A DNA stretch of 64,000 bases from Ruminococcus sp. (GTDB lineage Bacteria > Bacillota > Clostridia > Oscillospirales > Acutalibacteraceae). Numbering within the stretch: position 1 is the stretch's first letter; the number at the start of each line of letters is the position of its first letter. A program made the translations under genes and the position numbers. A model generated the notes under the pieces. The model saw only the letters and a program-made list of their open reading frames with translations, was not told the DNA's origin and searched no databases. Of this stretch, positions 8,390-16,779 are shown piece after piece. Location of the stretch: assembly GCA_022768065.1 (NCBI GenBank), contig JALELS010000002.1:1-64000 (forward strand), in the 5' to 3' direction.

Positions 8390-9061
8390 CTACCTGACTA
8401 TATAACCGAGTCCCTTTTTGGTAACGATAAAGTCGCAAAGCCCGGCATCTTCAAGTTTTTTGCGAAGCCGCGTCATATTTACCGTGAGTGTATTGTCGTC
8501 AATGAATCTGTCGCTTTCCCAAAGCTTATCCATAATCATATCATGCGGAACAACCTTACCCGAATTTTCCATAAGCAACTGTAATATCTTAAATTCATTT
8601 TTTGTAAGCTCGGTTTTTTTGCCGTTAAAATCTATCGTCGCGTCATTGAGGTTGAGAATTGCACCGCCGTGTTCGATAACCGACGTTGCCCCCGAAAAAG
8701 AATACGTGCGGCGCATTACCGCCTGCACCTTTGCGGTGAGTACGCTCAAATCAAACGGTTTGGATATGAAATCGTCGCCGCCCATATTAACAGCCATAAC
8801 TATATTCATTTTATCGTTTGCCGAGGAAATAAATATTATAGGCACATTTGAAAATTTGCGTATTTCGCCGCACCAGTAAAACCCGTTAAAATACGGCAGA
8901 GATATATCAAGGAGAATGAGCTGCGGCGCAAACTTTACTACCTGTTCGGTTATATTTTTAAAGTCAACAACAAAATCCGCCTCATAATCCCACTTGCACA
9001 AATGCTCTTTAAGGGTTCTCGCTATGACCTCATCGTCTTCAATTATAAGTATCTTCTGCAT
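8390..9061 (-). CDS. BceR-type OmpR-family response regulator
   Basis: This 223-residue regulator has an N-terminal receiver with acidic EDDEV, phospho-acceptor Asp in LILLDISLPYFNGF and the conserved Lys in ISKPFDLSVL, then an OmpR/PhoB winged helix ending TKKGLGYIVR. It should bind the CTTACA...TGTAAG operator before the transporter genes. The ribosome binding site is GAAGGTG. The stop codon is TAG, which is rare in this window and shows that UAG is a genuine stop in this genome. Confidence 0.93.
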   Translation of the reverse strand: MQKILIIEDDEVIARTLKEHLCKWDYEADFVVDFKNITEQVVKFAPQLILLDISLPYFNGFYWCGEIRKFSNVPIIFISSANDKMNIVMAVNMGGDDFISKPFDLSVLTAKVQAVMRRTYSFSGATSVIEHGGAILNLNDATIDFNGKKTELTKNEFKILQLLMENSGKVVPHDMIMDKLWESDRFIDDNTLTVNMTRLRKKLEDAGLCDFIVTKKGLGYIVR

Positions 9062-9121
9062 AGTTTCACCTTCGTATGTATTTTAACACGAATACGGCGG
9101 CTTGTCGATATAAAACAAAAA

Positions 9122-9161
9122 TCGGCGCGGTATAAGACAATACTGCCAGATACTGCGCCGA
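9122..9161 (-). terminator. Terminator of the GH20-nptA-degV operon
   Basis: TCGGCGC and GCGCCGA arms, extended by weaker pairing, enclose a long loop and are followed on the minus strand by TTTTTGTTTT, just after the DegV stop. Confidence 0.7.
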
Positions 9162-9180
9162 AATGAGCGATTAAATTTTA

Positions 9181-10068
9181 TCAGTCTACTCTCTTATCGC
9201 CAAAGAAGAAGAGCGCGACGGTACCGGGACCCGTGTGAGAACCGATAACGGTGCCTACGCTGTTGATTTCGACCTTGCCGTTGAGCTTTTTGAATTTTGA
9301 CTCAACAAGGTCGGCAACGGCTCTTGCGTCGTCATAGCAGGCTGATTCGGAAATGTAGCACTTACCGCTGTAATCAAGACCGCCCTCTGCGTGCTCAACC
9401 ATACGGTTAACTATCTCTTCAATAACCTTTTTCTTTCCGCGGTACTTTGTTCTCGGTATAAGCTTACCGTTATTATCCATATTGAGAAGAGGACATATGT
9501 TGAGCATTGTACCGAAAATCTGCGCGGTCTTTGTTATTCTGCCGCCGCGATAATAGCTTGTAAGGTCGGTAGAAAAGAACCAATGATGAACATTGAGTTT
9601 ACGCTCTTCGGCAAAATCACGAACCTCTTCTATGCTCTTGCCGCTGTTTTTAAGCTCTGCCAAAGTGTCCATTAAAAGGCCGTACCCCGAGGAAGCACCG
9701 AGAGAGTCAACTATATATATTTTTCTGTCGGGATACTCCTCAAGAAGCTCGTCACGCGCAATGCAGGCGGAATTGTATACGCCCGAAAGCCCCGTCGAAA
9801 GCGAAACGTGAAGGATATCCTTGCCGTCTTTCAGAAACTCCGAAAAATACTCCTTAAACTGACCTACGTTTACCTGTGAAGTGGTGGGCTCCGCTCCGTC
9901 GGCTATTCTCTTATAGAACTCGGCAAACGGCATTGATTTTCCGAGGTCGTCGGGATATTCCTTACCGTCCATATTGAAGTGGAAGCAAACGTAATGCACT
10001 CCGATTTTGTCAAAATGCTCCTGCGAAAGGTCTGCCGTTGAACAGCAGCTTAAAATATAATCTGACAT
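9181..10068 (-). CDS. DegV family fatty-acid-binding protein
   Basis: This 295-residue protein begins SDYILSCCSTADLSQE and has the family's ligand-binding STGLSGVYNSAC motif near residue 90, plus the C-terminal GSHTGPGTVALFF block. DegV/FakB proteins bind a fatty acid and present it to a FakA kinase for phosphorylation and entry to phospholipid synthesis. No fakA is visible in this window. The ATG follows an AAGGAG site, and the gene starts 15 bases after the cotransporter gene, in one operon. Codon use is biased towards AAG, CTC and AAC, suggesting good expression. Confidence 0.9.
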   Translation of the reverse strand: MSDYILSCCSTADLSQEHFDKIGVHYVCFHFNMDGKEYPDDLGKSMPFAEFYKRIADGAEPTTSQVNVGQFKEYFSEFLKDGKDILHVSLSTGLSGVYNSACIARDELLEEYPDRKIYIVDSLGASSGYGLLMDTLAELKNSGKSIEEVRDFAEERKLNVHHWFFSTDLTSYYRGGRITKTAQIFGTMLNICPLLNMDNNGKLIPRTKYRGKKKVIEEIVNRMVEHAEGGLDYSGKCYISESACYDDARAVADLVESKFKKLNGKVEINSVGTVIGSHTGPGTVALFFFGDKRVD

Positions 10069-10082
10069 TAGATGTATACTCC

Positions 10083-11747
10083 TTAATTTTCTGTATCTGT
10101 CACCGGTAAAGTCTCCGGTATTTTGGTTTTAGGTTTGCTCTGAACGCTCCAGGCTATATTTATAGCATGATCTGCAACACGTTCAAAGTCGGTTATTGTA
10201 TTTACAAACAACATTCCCGCACGGGTTGTGCATTCGTGACTGTTAAGCCTGTCAATATGCGCCTGCTCAAAAGTCTCCTGCATATTATCGACCTGTGCCT
10301 CAAGGGAATTGAGTCTTTCCGCCGTTTGCACATTCAGGTTCTGCTTTGAAAAAGCGTCCACCGAGCCGTCAATCAGCGAAATGACGGTACTATGCATGGT
10401 TTTTAGTTCGTTTTCACCTTCCTTTGAAAGCTCTATATTTTCATTTACGCGCGACAAAGCGGCTTCCTCAAGGTTTGTCGCGTGGTCGCCTATACGCTCT
10501 ATATCGTTTATAACATGGAACAGGCGGCCGATATATTTAGCGTCCTGATAGCTTAAATCAAGAGAGTTTATCTTGACAAGCACAGGCGTTATATTGTGAT
10601 TGAGATAGTTTATTATTTTTTCGGTATGATTTACTTCGTCGAAATGCTTTATTTCTTTGTTTATAAGGTCGTTTGACGCAATATCGAAATTACGTCTTGC
10701 CAAAGAAGCCATACGCAGTACCTCTTTGCCCACCTGCACTACGGCAAGCGGAGGGGTGTTGAGCATTCTCTCGTCAATAAACTGAAGGTGCATTCCGTCG
10801 TCCTCTTTGTTCTTTTTATCGGGAACGAGAATGCAGGAAAGTTTTACGAGAGCACCGGCAAACGGGAACATTATCACCGTACTCACTACGTTAAATATGA
10901 TATGAACGAGCGATATCTGCATCATCACATTGTCGCTCATGGCCTGTATCCACTTCGTAAACGGGAGGAACATGGATATTATAACAAAGACAACCGTACC
11001 GATTACATTAAAGAGGATGTGCATAACCGCGGTTCGCTTTGAATTTGTCTTTGTACCTATTGTTGAAAGAAGCGCGGTAACGCAAGTACCTATATTCTGA
11101 CCGAAAATTATATATACCGCGAATGAAAGCGGCACAAGCCCCTGCGACGCGAGAGCCTGAAGTATGCCTACGCTTGCCGCCGAGCTCTGAATGACGCCCG
11201 TAACACCGGCGCCTATGAGTATACCTACAAGAGGATTGTTCGCATTTACTATCCAGTTGCGGAACACCTCAGAATCTTTCAGCGGGTCCATGGCGTTTTG
11301 CATAAGCTCCATACCCATAAACAGCATACCGAAGCCCGCAAGCGCCTGCCCGACATATTTCAGCGAATTCTTTTTGGCAAAAAGAATCATAAATGCGCCT
11401 ATAAAAATAGCTATCGGCGCTATACCCGTAAGATTCAGCGAGACGAGTACGCTTGTGGTGGTGGTACCGATATTTGCACCCATAATAACGCCTATCGCCT
11501 GCGTTAAATTCATAAGACCGGTATTAACAAAGCCGACCACCATAACCGTAGTTGCGGAGGAGCTTTGTATAAGCGTTGTTATGAGAAAACCCACAAGCAC
11601 CGCAAGGAAGCGGTTTTTTGTCATTTTTTCAAGCAAACGCTTAAGACGCGACCCTGCCGCGAGCTCAAGCCCCTCGCCCATCAGCTTAATGCCGTACAAA
11701 AGCAAGCCGAGACCGCCTGCAAAGGTCAGATAATTAGTAATACTCAA
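10083..11747 (-). CDS. Na/Pi cotransporter with PhoU-like C-terminus
   Basis: This 554-residue protein opens with GGLGLLLYGIKLMGEGLE and contains two QSSSAT/QSSAAS motifs (TTLIQSSSATTVMVVG and GVIQSSAASVGIL), the signature of the NptA/SLC34 phosphate carriers, within about nine membrane segments. After residue ~340 a PhoU-like helical domain follows, as usual in bacterial members. It should import phosphate (or export it) coupled to sodium. The start is TTG behind AAAGGTG. It lies between the hexosaminidase and degV genes in one transcription unit. Confidence 0.92.
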   Translation of the reverse strand: MSITNYLTFAGGLGLLLYGIKLMGEGLELAAGSRLKRLLEKMTKNRFLAVLVGFLITTLIQSSSATTVMVVGFVNTGLMNLTQAIGVIMGANIGTTTTSVLVSLNLTGIAPIAIFIGAFMILFAKKNSLKYVGQALAGFGMLFMGMELMQNAMDPLKDSEVFRNWIVNANNPLVGILIGAGVTGVIQSSAASVGILQALASQGLVPLSFAVYIIFGQNIGTCVTALLSTIGTKTNSKRTAVMHILFNVIGTVVFVIISMFLPFTKWIQAMSDNVMMQISLVHIIFNVVSTVIMFPFAGALVKLSCILVPDKKNKEDDGMHLQFIDERMLNTPPLAVVQVGKEVLRMASLARRNFDIASNDLINKEIKHFDEVNHTEKIINYLNHNITPVLVKINSLDLSYQDAKYIGRLFHVINDIERIGDHATNLEEAALSRVNENIELSKEGENELKTMHSTVISLIDGSVDAFSKQNLNVQTAERLNSLEAQVDNMQETFEQAHIDRLNSHECTTRAGMLFVNTITDFERVADHAINIAWSVQSKPKTKIPETLPVTDTEN

Positions 11748-11768
11748 ATTTTTTCACCTTTAAAACAC

Positions 11769-13334
11769 TCAGTTTTCCGCCGCTTTGCGTTTTTCGCTGA
11801 GTTTGAATTCCTTACCGTCTTCACCCATATGATATATTGTTTTGTTTACGGAAATACCGGTTTTGCCGGTTACCCTCGAATAGTTTATGTCTTTTTTGCG
11901 AAGATAAGTCTTATACCACTCAAGTCTTTTCAAAAAGTCCTTATATCTTCTGTTTTCAAGGTTGGTCCACGCAACCTCGGAAAGGGCGGCAATACGCGGA
12001 TAAATCGAAAACTCAAGTGCACGCGGAGTATCTATCCACTCGGTCCAGTTCTCCGCTTCTATTCCTATCACGCGTTGACCGGATCTGCCGAAACCTGATT
12101 TTACGATATTATATTTATACACTTTTTTGAGCGATATAACCGAATACTTGCAGTCAAAGTAGAAATACGACGTGGGAGAAAGGATTATATCACGCTTATA
12201 CGACTGCTTTTTAACTTCGCCCGAATTCGACGGCAGCCAGTACTGACACGTAATATCCGGTGAAAAGCTGTCGTTTATGCAGTCGTTCCAAGCAATGGGC
12301 GTTTTGCCGTACTTTTTAAGTATCTCGCCTATGCGAGTCATATAGTAGCCCTGAAGCTCTTTTGAATTTTTAAGGCCGTTTTTCTCTTTTACCGCACTGC
12401 ACTTGGGGCAGTCATCCCATATCTTGTGTCCCTTTGACGCCTCGTCGCCGCCGATATGGAAATGCGTACTTGTGAAGAGCGGACAAATCTCGGAAAACAG
12501 CTTGTCAATGAAATCATACGCATCTTCATTTCCCGGGCAAATTGCAGCATCGAATATGCCGTTTTCGCAAGTCGGTTTAAACTCGCGCGGCTTGCAGGCA
12601 AACTCGGGGTACGCCGCAAGTATTGCCGAAGTATGACCCGGCAAATCTATTTCGGGAATAACCTCTATATTAAGTTTTGCGGCATATGATACTATATCCT
12701 TTATTTCTTCCTGCGTATAGTAATGGAAATACTCTCCGCCGCGATGCTTTAAGCCGAGGCCCTCAAGCCCGGCATACTCTCTTTTTGAACTTATTTCATT
12801 GAGTTTCGGGAGCAGCTTGCTTTCTATTCTGAATCCCTGATCGTCGGAAAGATGCCAATGGAATTTATTTAATTTTAAAAGCGCCATATTTTGAAGCAGC
12901 TTTTTTACGGTTTCGGCACCGAAGAAGTGGCGGCACTCATCGAGCATAAGTCCCCGATATTTGAACGCAGGCTTATCGCTTATGTAAAGACAGTTTATAA
13001 CTGCCTTGCCGTCTGCCTTTTCGGACTGCATTATTATAATTTTCAGCGTAACAGCCGCGTAAAATGCTCCTGAGGAAGAGGACGCTTTTATCATTATACC
13101 GTCCGGAGAAACCGAAAGAGAGTAAGCCTCATTTTCCATTCCGGCGACCTTTTGAAATTTAATTGCACCCTCGCCTTTTACGGGCTTTGTTTTGAGATAG
13201 TCGGTAAGAAATCTGCCGGCAGAAACAAATTCGGGTGAACAAAGAACCTCGGTATTTGACGAAATTACGTATGTACCGTCCTTTGAAGTATAGTTATTCG
13301 GCTTGGGAATAATGTTATATTTAAGCATTTCCAA
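11769..13334 (-). CDS. Beta-N-acetylhexosaminidase, GH20
   Basis: This 521-residue enzyme has an N-terminal GH20b-type alpha/beta domain (residues 1-120), then the catalytic barrel. The barrel starts YRGLMLDECRHF and contains FHWHLSDDQGFRIE, IPEIDLPGH, and HIGGDEASKG with the adjacent Asp-Glu pair that orients the substrate N-acetyl group and donates the proton. There is no signal peptide, so it probably acts on imported chitobiose-like, glycan or peptidoglycan fragments in the cytoplasm. It is the first gene of the operon. A palindromic operator overlaps its promoter. Confidence 0.93.
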   Translation of the reverse strand: MEMLKYNIIPKPNNYTSKDGTYVISSNTEVLCSPEFVSAGRFLTDYLKTKPVKGEGAIKFQKVAGMENEAYSLSVSPDGIMIKASSSSGAFYAAVTLKIIIMQSEKADGKAVINCLYISDKPAFKYRGLMLDECRHFFGAETVKKLLQNMALLKLNKFHWHLSDDQGFRIESKLLPKLNEISSKREYAGLEGLGLKHRGGEYFHYYTQEEIKDIVSYAAKLNIEVIPEIDLPGHTSAILAAYPEFACKPREFKPTCENGIFDAAICPGNEDAYDFIDKLFSEICPLFTSTHFHIGGDEASKGHKIWDDCPKCSAVKEKNGLKNSKELQGYYMTRIGEILKKYGKTPIAWNDCINDSFSPDITCQYWLPSNSGEVKKQSYKRDIILSPTSYFYFDCKYSVISLKKVYKYNIVKSGFGRSGQRVIGIEAENWTEWIDTPRALEFSIYPRIAALSEVAWTNLENRRYKDFLKRLEWYKTYLRKKDINYSRVTGKTGISVNKTIYHMGEDGKEFKLSEKRKAAEN

Positions 13335-13352
13335 CGTCCCTTTCGCAAAAAT

Positions 13353-13412
13353 AATATCCTTTTGTCTCAGAAATTACCATTATGGTAATTATAGCAAAAA
13401 CAAAAGGATATT
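13353..13412 (-). terminator. Nested hairpin: spoIIR terminator candidate and GH20 upstream region
   Basis: AATATCCTTTTGT and its perfect complement are separated by 34 bases that themselves hold a 19-bp palindrome. The unit may terminate spoIIR transcription, but the same bases also carry the promoter of the GH20 gene. Confidence 0.5.
13372..13393 (-). promoter_or_regulatory. Palindromic operator over the GH20 promoter
   Basis: AATTACCAT-T-ATGGTAATT is a perfect inverted repeat that overlaps a TATAAT -10 box (13388-13393, minus strand) and covers the expected transcription start. This is a repressor-site position. The regulator is not in the window and its family is not identified. Confidence 0.55.
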
Positions 13413-13419
13413 AAAAGCC

Positions 13420-14049
13420 TTATTTCATTTTCTGCGCTAATTTCTCATAAATCTCAATTATTTTGAAACGCGGTTCAAATTTTGGGTCACTTTCTACAAC
13501 TTTAAGCTCGTCGTCGGACAAAACGTCTTTAAGTTCCGTATCATCTGAGGATTCGGCGGCAGGCAGGCACATAGGCGGAAACATAACGCACCACCAATTT
13601 TTGCCCTTTCCCTCGCCTATTATTACGCGCACAGCCTCATATTCGCCGGCAGGCAGGGTAATACGGTCATCATAAGTCCGCGTTGAAAAAAAGTCATTGC
13701 CTATTTCGAGTTTGACGTCATAATCAAACCCGTTTTCGCGTATCACTTTGCGTGCAGCCTCCTCGAGCCGCTCCTTTTGCGGAATCAACACCCTTTCGGC
13801 ATCCGCACTTGTAAGAGAGCCGTCAAATATGTCCTTTCCCTCTTTGAGTACGGCGTCGCGCACCTTGAGCTTCAAAGCCTGATCTTCGTCGCTGTTTGAA
13901 TTTGCTATTACGTGCATACGCAATACATCGCGCCTTACGTCACCGCACGACGCGGCAAAAGATACAAGGCTGAAAACCGATGTTATAACAAGCGCTACTG
14001 CTATTGATATTTCCAATCTGCGGATAAGTTTTTCTGTTTTTGTTTTCAT
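13420..14049 (-). CDS. spoIIR: Stage II sporulation protein R
   Basis: This protein of about 209 residues has an N-terminal membrane or signal helix (residues ~10-33) and the SpoIIR core: VLRMHVIANSNSDEDQALKLKVRDAVL, given here in outline, and WWCVMFPPMCLP. SpoIIR is made in the forespore, is secreted towards the mother cell and triggers SpoIIGA to activate sigma-E. An alternative ATG four codons upstream abuts the AAAGG site, so the second ATG is chosen. The gene is monocistronic and is good evidence that the organism forms endospores. Confidence 0.92.
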   Translation of the reverse strand: MKTKTEKLIRRLEISIAVALVITSVFSLVSFAASCGDVRRDVLRMHVIANSNSDEDQALKLKVRDAVLKEGKDIFDGSLTSADAERVLIPQKERLEEAARKVIRENGFDYDVKLEIGNDFFSTRTYDDRITLPAGEYEAVRVIIGEGKGKNWWCVMFPPMCLPAAESSDDTELKDVLSDDELKVVESDPKFEPRFKIIEIYEKLAQKMK

Positions 14050-14110
14050 ATGTTTTTTCATCCTTTCGTAAGGTAATTATTGGAAGAAAAATCATATTTA
14101 TACAAAAAGA

Positions 14111-14149
14111 AAAAGGAACGCGGAGAATTTTCCATACGTTCCTTTTTTT
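14111..14149 (-). terminator. Terminator of the hydrogenase cluster
   Basis: AAAAGGAACG and CGTTCCTTTT arms enclose a ~16-nt loop with long A and T tracts outside, directly after the hydrogenase stop. It could act in both directions. Confidence 0.8.
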
Positions 14150-14160
14150 GATATAATATT

Positions 14161-15591
14161 TTAAAGCTGACTCAATGCGTCGCCTATGCTCTTTTCAAGA
14201 GCTTCTTTACCGTATTTGTCTATCTCGTTCTTATCTCTTGCCTCATGGGTGAGACATCCTGCGCCGCCGATACATCCGCCGACACACGCCATACCCTCGA
14301 TAAAGTTATTTTTAAGGATTCCGCGTGACGCCTTCAAAAGAGCCGTTTTGCACTCTTCTATACCGTCGCACGGAAGCGGATCAACGGTAAAGTCGATATT
14401 CTGCTCTTTAAGAGCCTGCCCGACAGCCTCGGAAACGCCGCCGCTGCGCGCAAATATTCTGCCGTAATAGGAAGCGTTGTCAAGGACGTCTTCCGGGAGC
14501 TCGGTAAGCTCAATATCACGTGAGTCGATAAGAGCCTGAAGTTCCTCGAACGTGAGTACACAGTCCACGTATTTTGCAACTTTTTCCTGTTTTATCTCGG
14601 CTTTTTTCGCCGTACAGGGTCCTATAAAAATGACCTTTGCCGTTTCATCGGTCTCTTTTATGTACTTTGCTATTGCAGCCATGGGTGACAAATTGTGAGA
14701 AATCTTATCGGTAAGCTTCGGATAAAACTTCTTGACATAGTCAACAAATGCCGGGCAGCAAGAGCTTGTGATAAAGCCTTTTTCGGCAAGCTCCTTTGAT
14801 TCGCTGTATGCGACTATATCGGCACCGAGAGCGGCCTCAACCACGCTGTAAAAGCCGAGCTTTTTAATCGCGGTTACAACCTGACCGAGCTTCGCATACA
14901 CAAACTGACTTGCGATTGACGGAGCCACAACGGCATACACTTTATAATTTTCGCCGCCGTTACTGTCTTTTAACATTCTTATGGCGTCAAGTATAAACGA
15001 CTTGTCCATAATTGCGCCGAACGGGCAGGCATAAGAGCAGGCGCCGCAGTTTATACATTTGTTGTTATCTATCTGGGCGGGATTTTCTTCGCTGTCCGCC
15101 ATAGAAATCGCCTTTATTTTGCACGCCTTTTCACACGGTCTTGTATAATTTGAAATTGCGCCGTACGGGCAAACCTTAGCGCACTGACCGCAGTTTACAC
15201 ACTTGGTTTTGTCAATGTGCGCTTTCTGATTTTCGTCAAAAGAAATCGCACCCTTGCGGCAAGCGCCTTCACAGCGGTGAGCTATACAGCCGCGGCAGTC
15301 ATGCGATACCTGATAACCGCTTGCGGGGCACTCGTCGCATGCTATATCTATAACCTCAATTATATTGGGATTTGCCCTGTTGCCGCCGCAGGCAAGCTTT
15401 ATACGCTCGGCTACTATTGCGCGCTCCTTATATATACAGCAGCGCATTGTAGCCTTGTCACTCGTTACGGTCTTTGCTATATCGTTAAAGTTATTTGCAA
15501 GGGAAAACTCTCCCTCGTCAAATGCTATTCGCGCGACCTCACGAAGGACTTTATATTTTAAAAGCTGTACCTTCGTATCAAATTTTCTCAT
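14161..15591 (-). CDS. [FeFe]-hydrogenase, group B-like monomeric enzyme
   Basis: This 476-residue protein has a Cys-rich N-terminus with several 4Fe-4S sets (CxxCxxC clusters at residues ~100-190), then the H-cluster domain. The three H-cluster motifs are SSCCPAFVDYV, GPCTAKKAEI and MACVGGCIGGAG, and all cluster ligands are present. It should interconvert H2 and protons, with ferredoxin as the likely electron partner. The arrangement resembles the group B (HydA2) hydrogenases found beside sensory hydrogenases in Ruminococcus and Thermoanaerobacterium. It is the last gene of the four-gene cluster, 15 bases after the phosphatase gene. Direction and rate of turnover cannot be read from sequence. 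Confidence 0.88.
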   Translation of the reverse strand: MRKFDTKVQLLKYKVLREVARIAFDEGEFSLANNFNDIAKTVTSDKATMRCCIYKERAIVAERIKLACGGNRANPNIIEVIDIACDECPASGYQVSHDCRGCIAHRCEGACRKGAISFDENQKAHIDKTKCVNCGQCAKVCPYGAISNYTRPCEKACKIKAISMADSEENPAQIDNNKCINCGACSYACPFGAIMDKSFILDAIRMLKDSNGGENYKVYAVVAPSIASQFVYAKLGQVVTAIKKLGFYSVVEAALGADIVAYSESKELAEKGFITSSCCPAFVDYVKKFYPKLTDKISHNLSPMAAIAKYIKETDETAKVIFIGPCTAKKAEIKQEKVAKYVDCVLTFEELQALIDSRDIELTELPEDVLDNASYYGRIFARSGGVSEAVGQALKEQNIDFTVDPLPCDGIEECKTALLKASRGILKNNFIEGMACVGGCIGGAGCLTHEARDKNEIDKYGKEALEKSIGDALSQL

Positions 15592-15606
15592 TCAATTCAC
15601 CCTTTG

Positions 15607-16779
15607 TTAAAAATAGCTTACTTTGATCCTTTTACCCATTTTTTTCAGATATTCCGAAAGCTCCGTAACAAGCTGCATCTTGATATTAAAGTTTATGGGA
15701 AGATTGGGATTCTGATGTGCCGGATTTATTGCAGTTCCGACAAAGAAATTTATATCAGTCGCCTCCTGGAAAAGTATGCGCGCTATCTGCGACGCACCAT
15801 CCGCACGGACGCTCCAATCGGCGTAAATATCGTCATCATTAAGGTAACTCTTGGCGTACTCGAGCACTCTGCTCATTGTAATTACGCCCTCGGTAGTCAA
15901 ATCGACGCCATCAATTTCTGCTATGGGCGGTATTTCGGGGTCAAGGTATTTTAAATCCGTTTTGACCTCTTTGCCCAAAAACTCGGCGGCAAGCGTAGAC
16001 GTAGTGCCTCCGCAAACGATATGCTTGCCGTTCTTGCCGAAAAACAGCGACATCATTTTATTGACGTCTGCGGGATCTCGAGGCGGCCCCATAAGAAGAT
16101 TTACGGATTTCCGTTCGCGTATTTTCACTGCACAAACGGTAGTATCGTCGCCCGGCTTTCCACCATATAGTTTATCACACTGGTCAAGCAGTAATGATGA
16201 AAGCGTTTTTGCGGTAAAATCGGGGCGATAATACTCTTCCATAAACTCGATTATTTGGTCACGTTGCCAGCCGAAATTCATATTTTCGCCTATACCGGCA
16301 TAAACCGCTCCGTCGCTCGTAAAAATCAGCGTATCATTGAGTTTTAAGGATATTTTTGATTTATATATCATCTTACCGTCAATCTCTGCTGCGGTCTCGG
16401 GATACACAAGATTTTTGCCGTCGCGCAGTAAAATGACGTGCGGATTGTCATATTGGGCTATTTCAGCCTCTTTATTATCTATTATACGTACTATGGTAAA
16501 CGTGCTGTAAGCCACTCCGCGCACCGAACAGATAGGCAGGGTTTTCGCTATTGTGTCGACGCACATCTCAAGCGGCATATTGTTTGCAATCATAGTGGAT
16601 ATTATCTTTGAAGTCAGGGTTGAGAGAATGTTGGCTTTTACCCCCGAACCGAGCCCGTCAGCGAGCACCACAACGTAATCATCGTCGCCCTGCTCTATAA
16701 CCTCCACCATATCGCCGCACAGCTCTTCACCGTACTTGGTAAGACTCATATGGCCTATGTCTGTGCAAAGATTATTCAT
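15607..16779 (-). CDS. SpoIIE-family PP2C phosphatase (hydrogenase-associated)
   Basis: This 390-residue protein has an N-terminal PP2C/SpoIIE fold with metal-binding DYVVVLADGLGSGVKAN near residue 35 and PGDDTTVCAVKI near 210. A C-terminal ~170-residue region of unassigned function follows. Its start overlaps the PAS-hydrogenase gene by eight bases. The constant pairing of such phosphatases with sensory hydrogenases suggests that the phosphatase is an output of H2 or redox sensing, perhaps acting on an anti-sigma-factor antagonist. That output is inferred, and no partner is encoded here. Confidence 0.87.
   Translation of the reverse strand: MNNLCTDIGHMSLTKYGEELCGDMVEVIEQGDDDYVVVLADGLGSGVKANILSTLTSKIISTMIANNMPLEMCVDTIAKTLPICSVRGVAYSTFTIVRIIDNKEAEIAQYDNPHVILLRDGKNLVYPETAAEIDGKMIYKSKISLKLNDTLIFTSDGAVYAGIGENMNFGWQRDQIIEFMEEYYRPDFTAKTLSSLLLDQCDKLYGGKPGDDTTVCAVKIRERKSVNLLMGPPRDPADVNKMMSLFFGKNGKHIVCGGTTSTLAAEFLGKEVKTDLKYLDPEIPPIAEIDGVDLTTEGVITMSRVLEYAKSYLNDDDIYADWSVRADGASQIARILFQEATDINFFVGTAINPAHQNPNLPINFNIKMQLVTELSEYLKKMGKRIKVSYF

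Noticed and set aside
11191-11733. 180-residue ORF on the plus strand
   Set aside because: It is antisense to the Na/Pi cotransporter, with a shadow-like Pro/Thr/Ser composition and no start signals.
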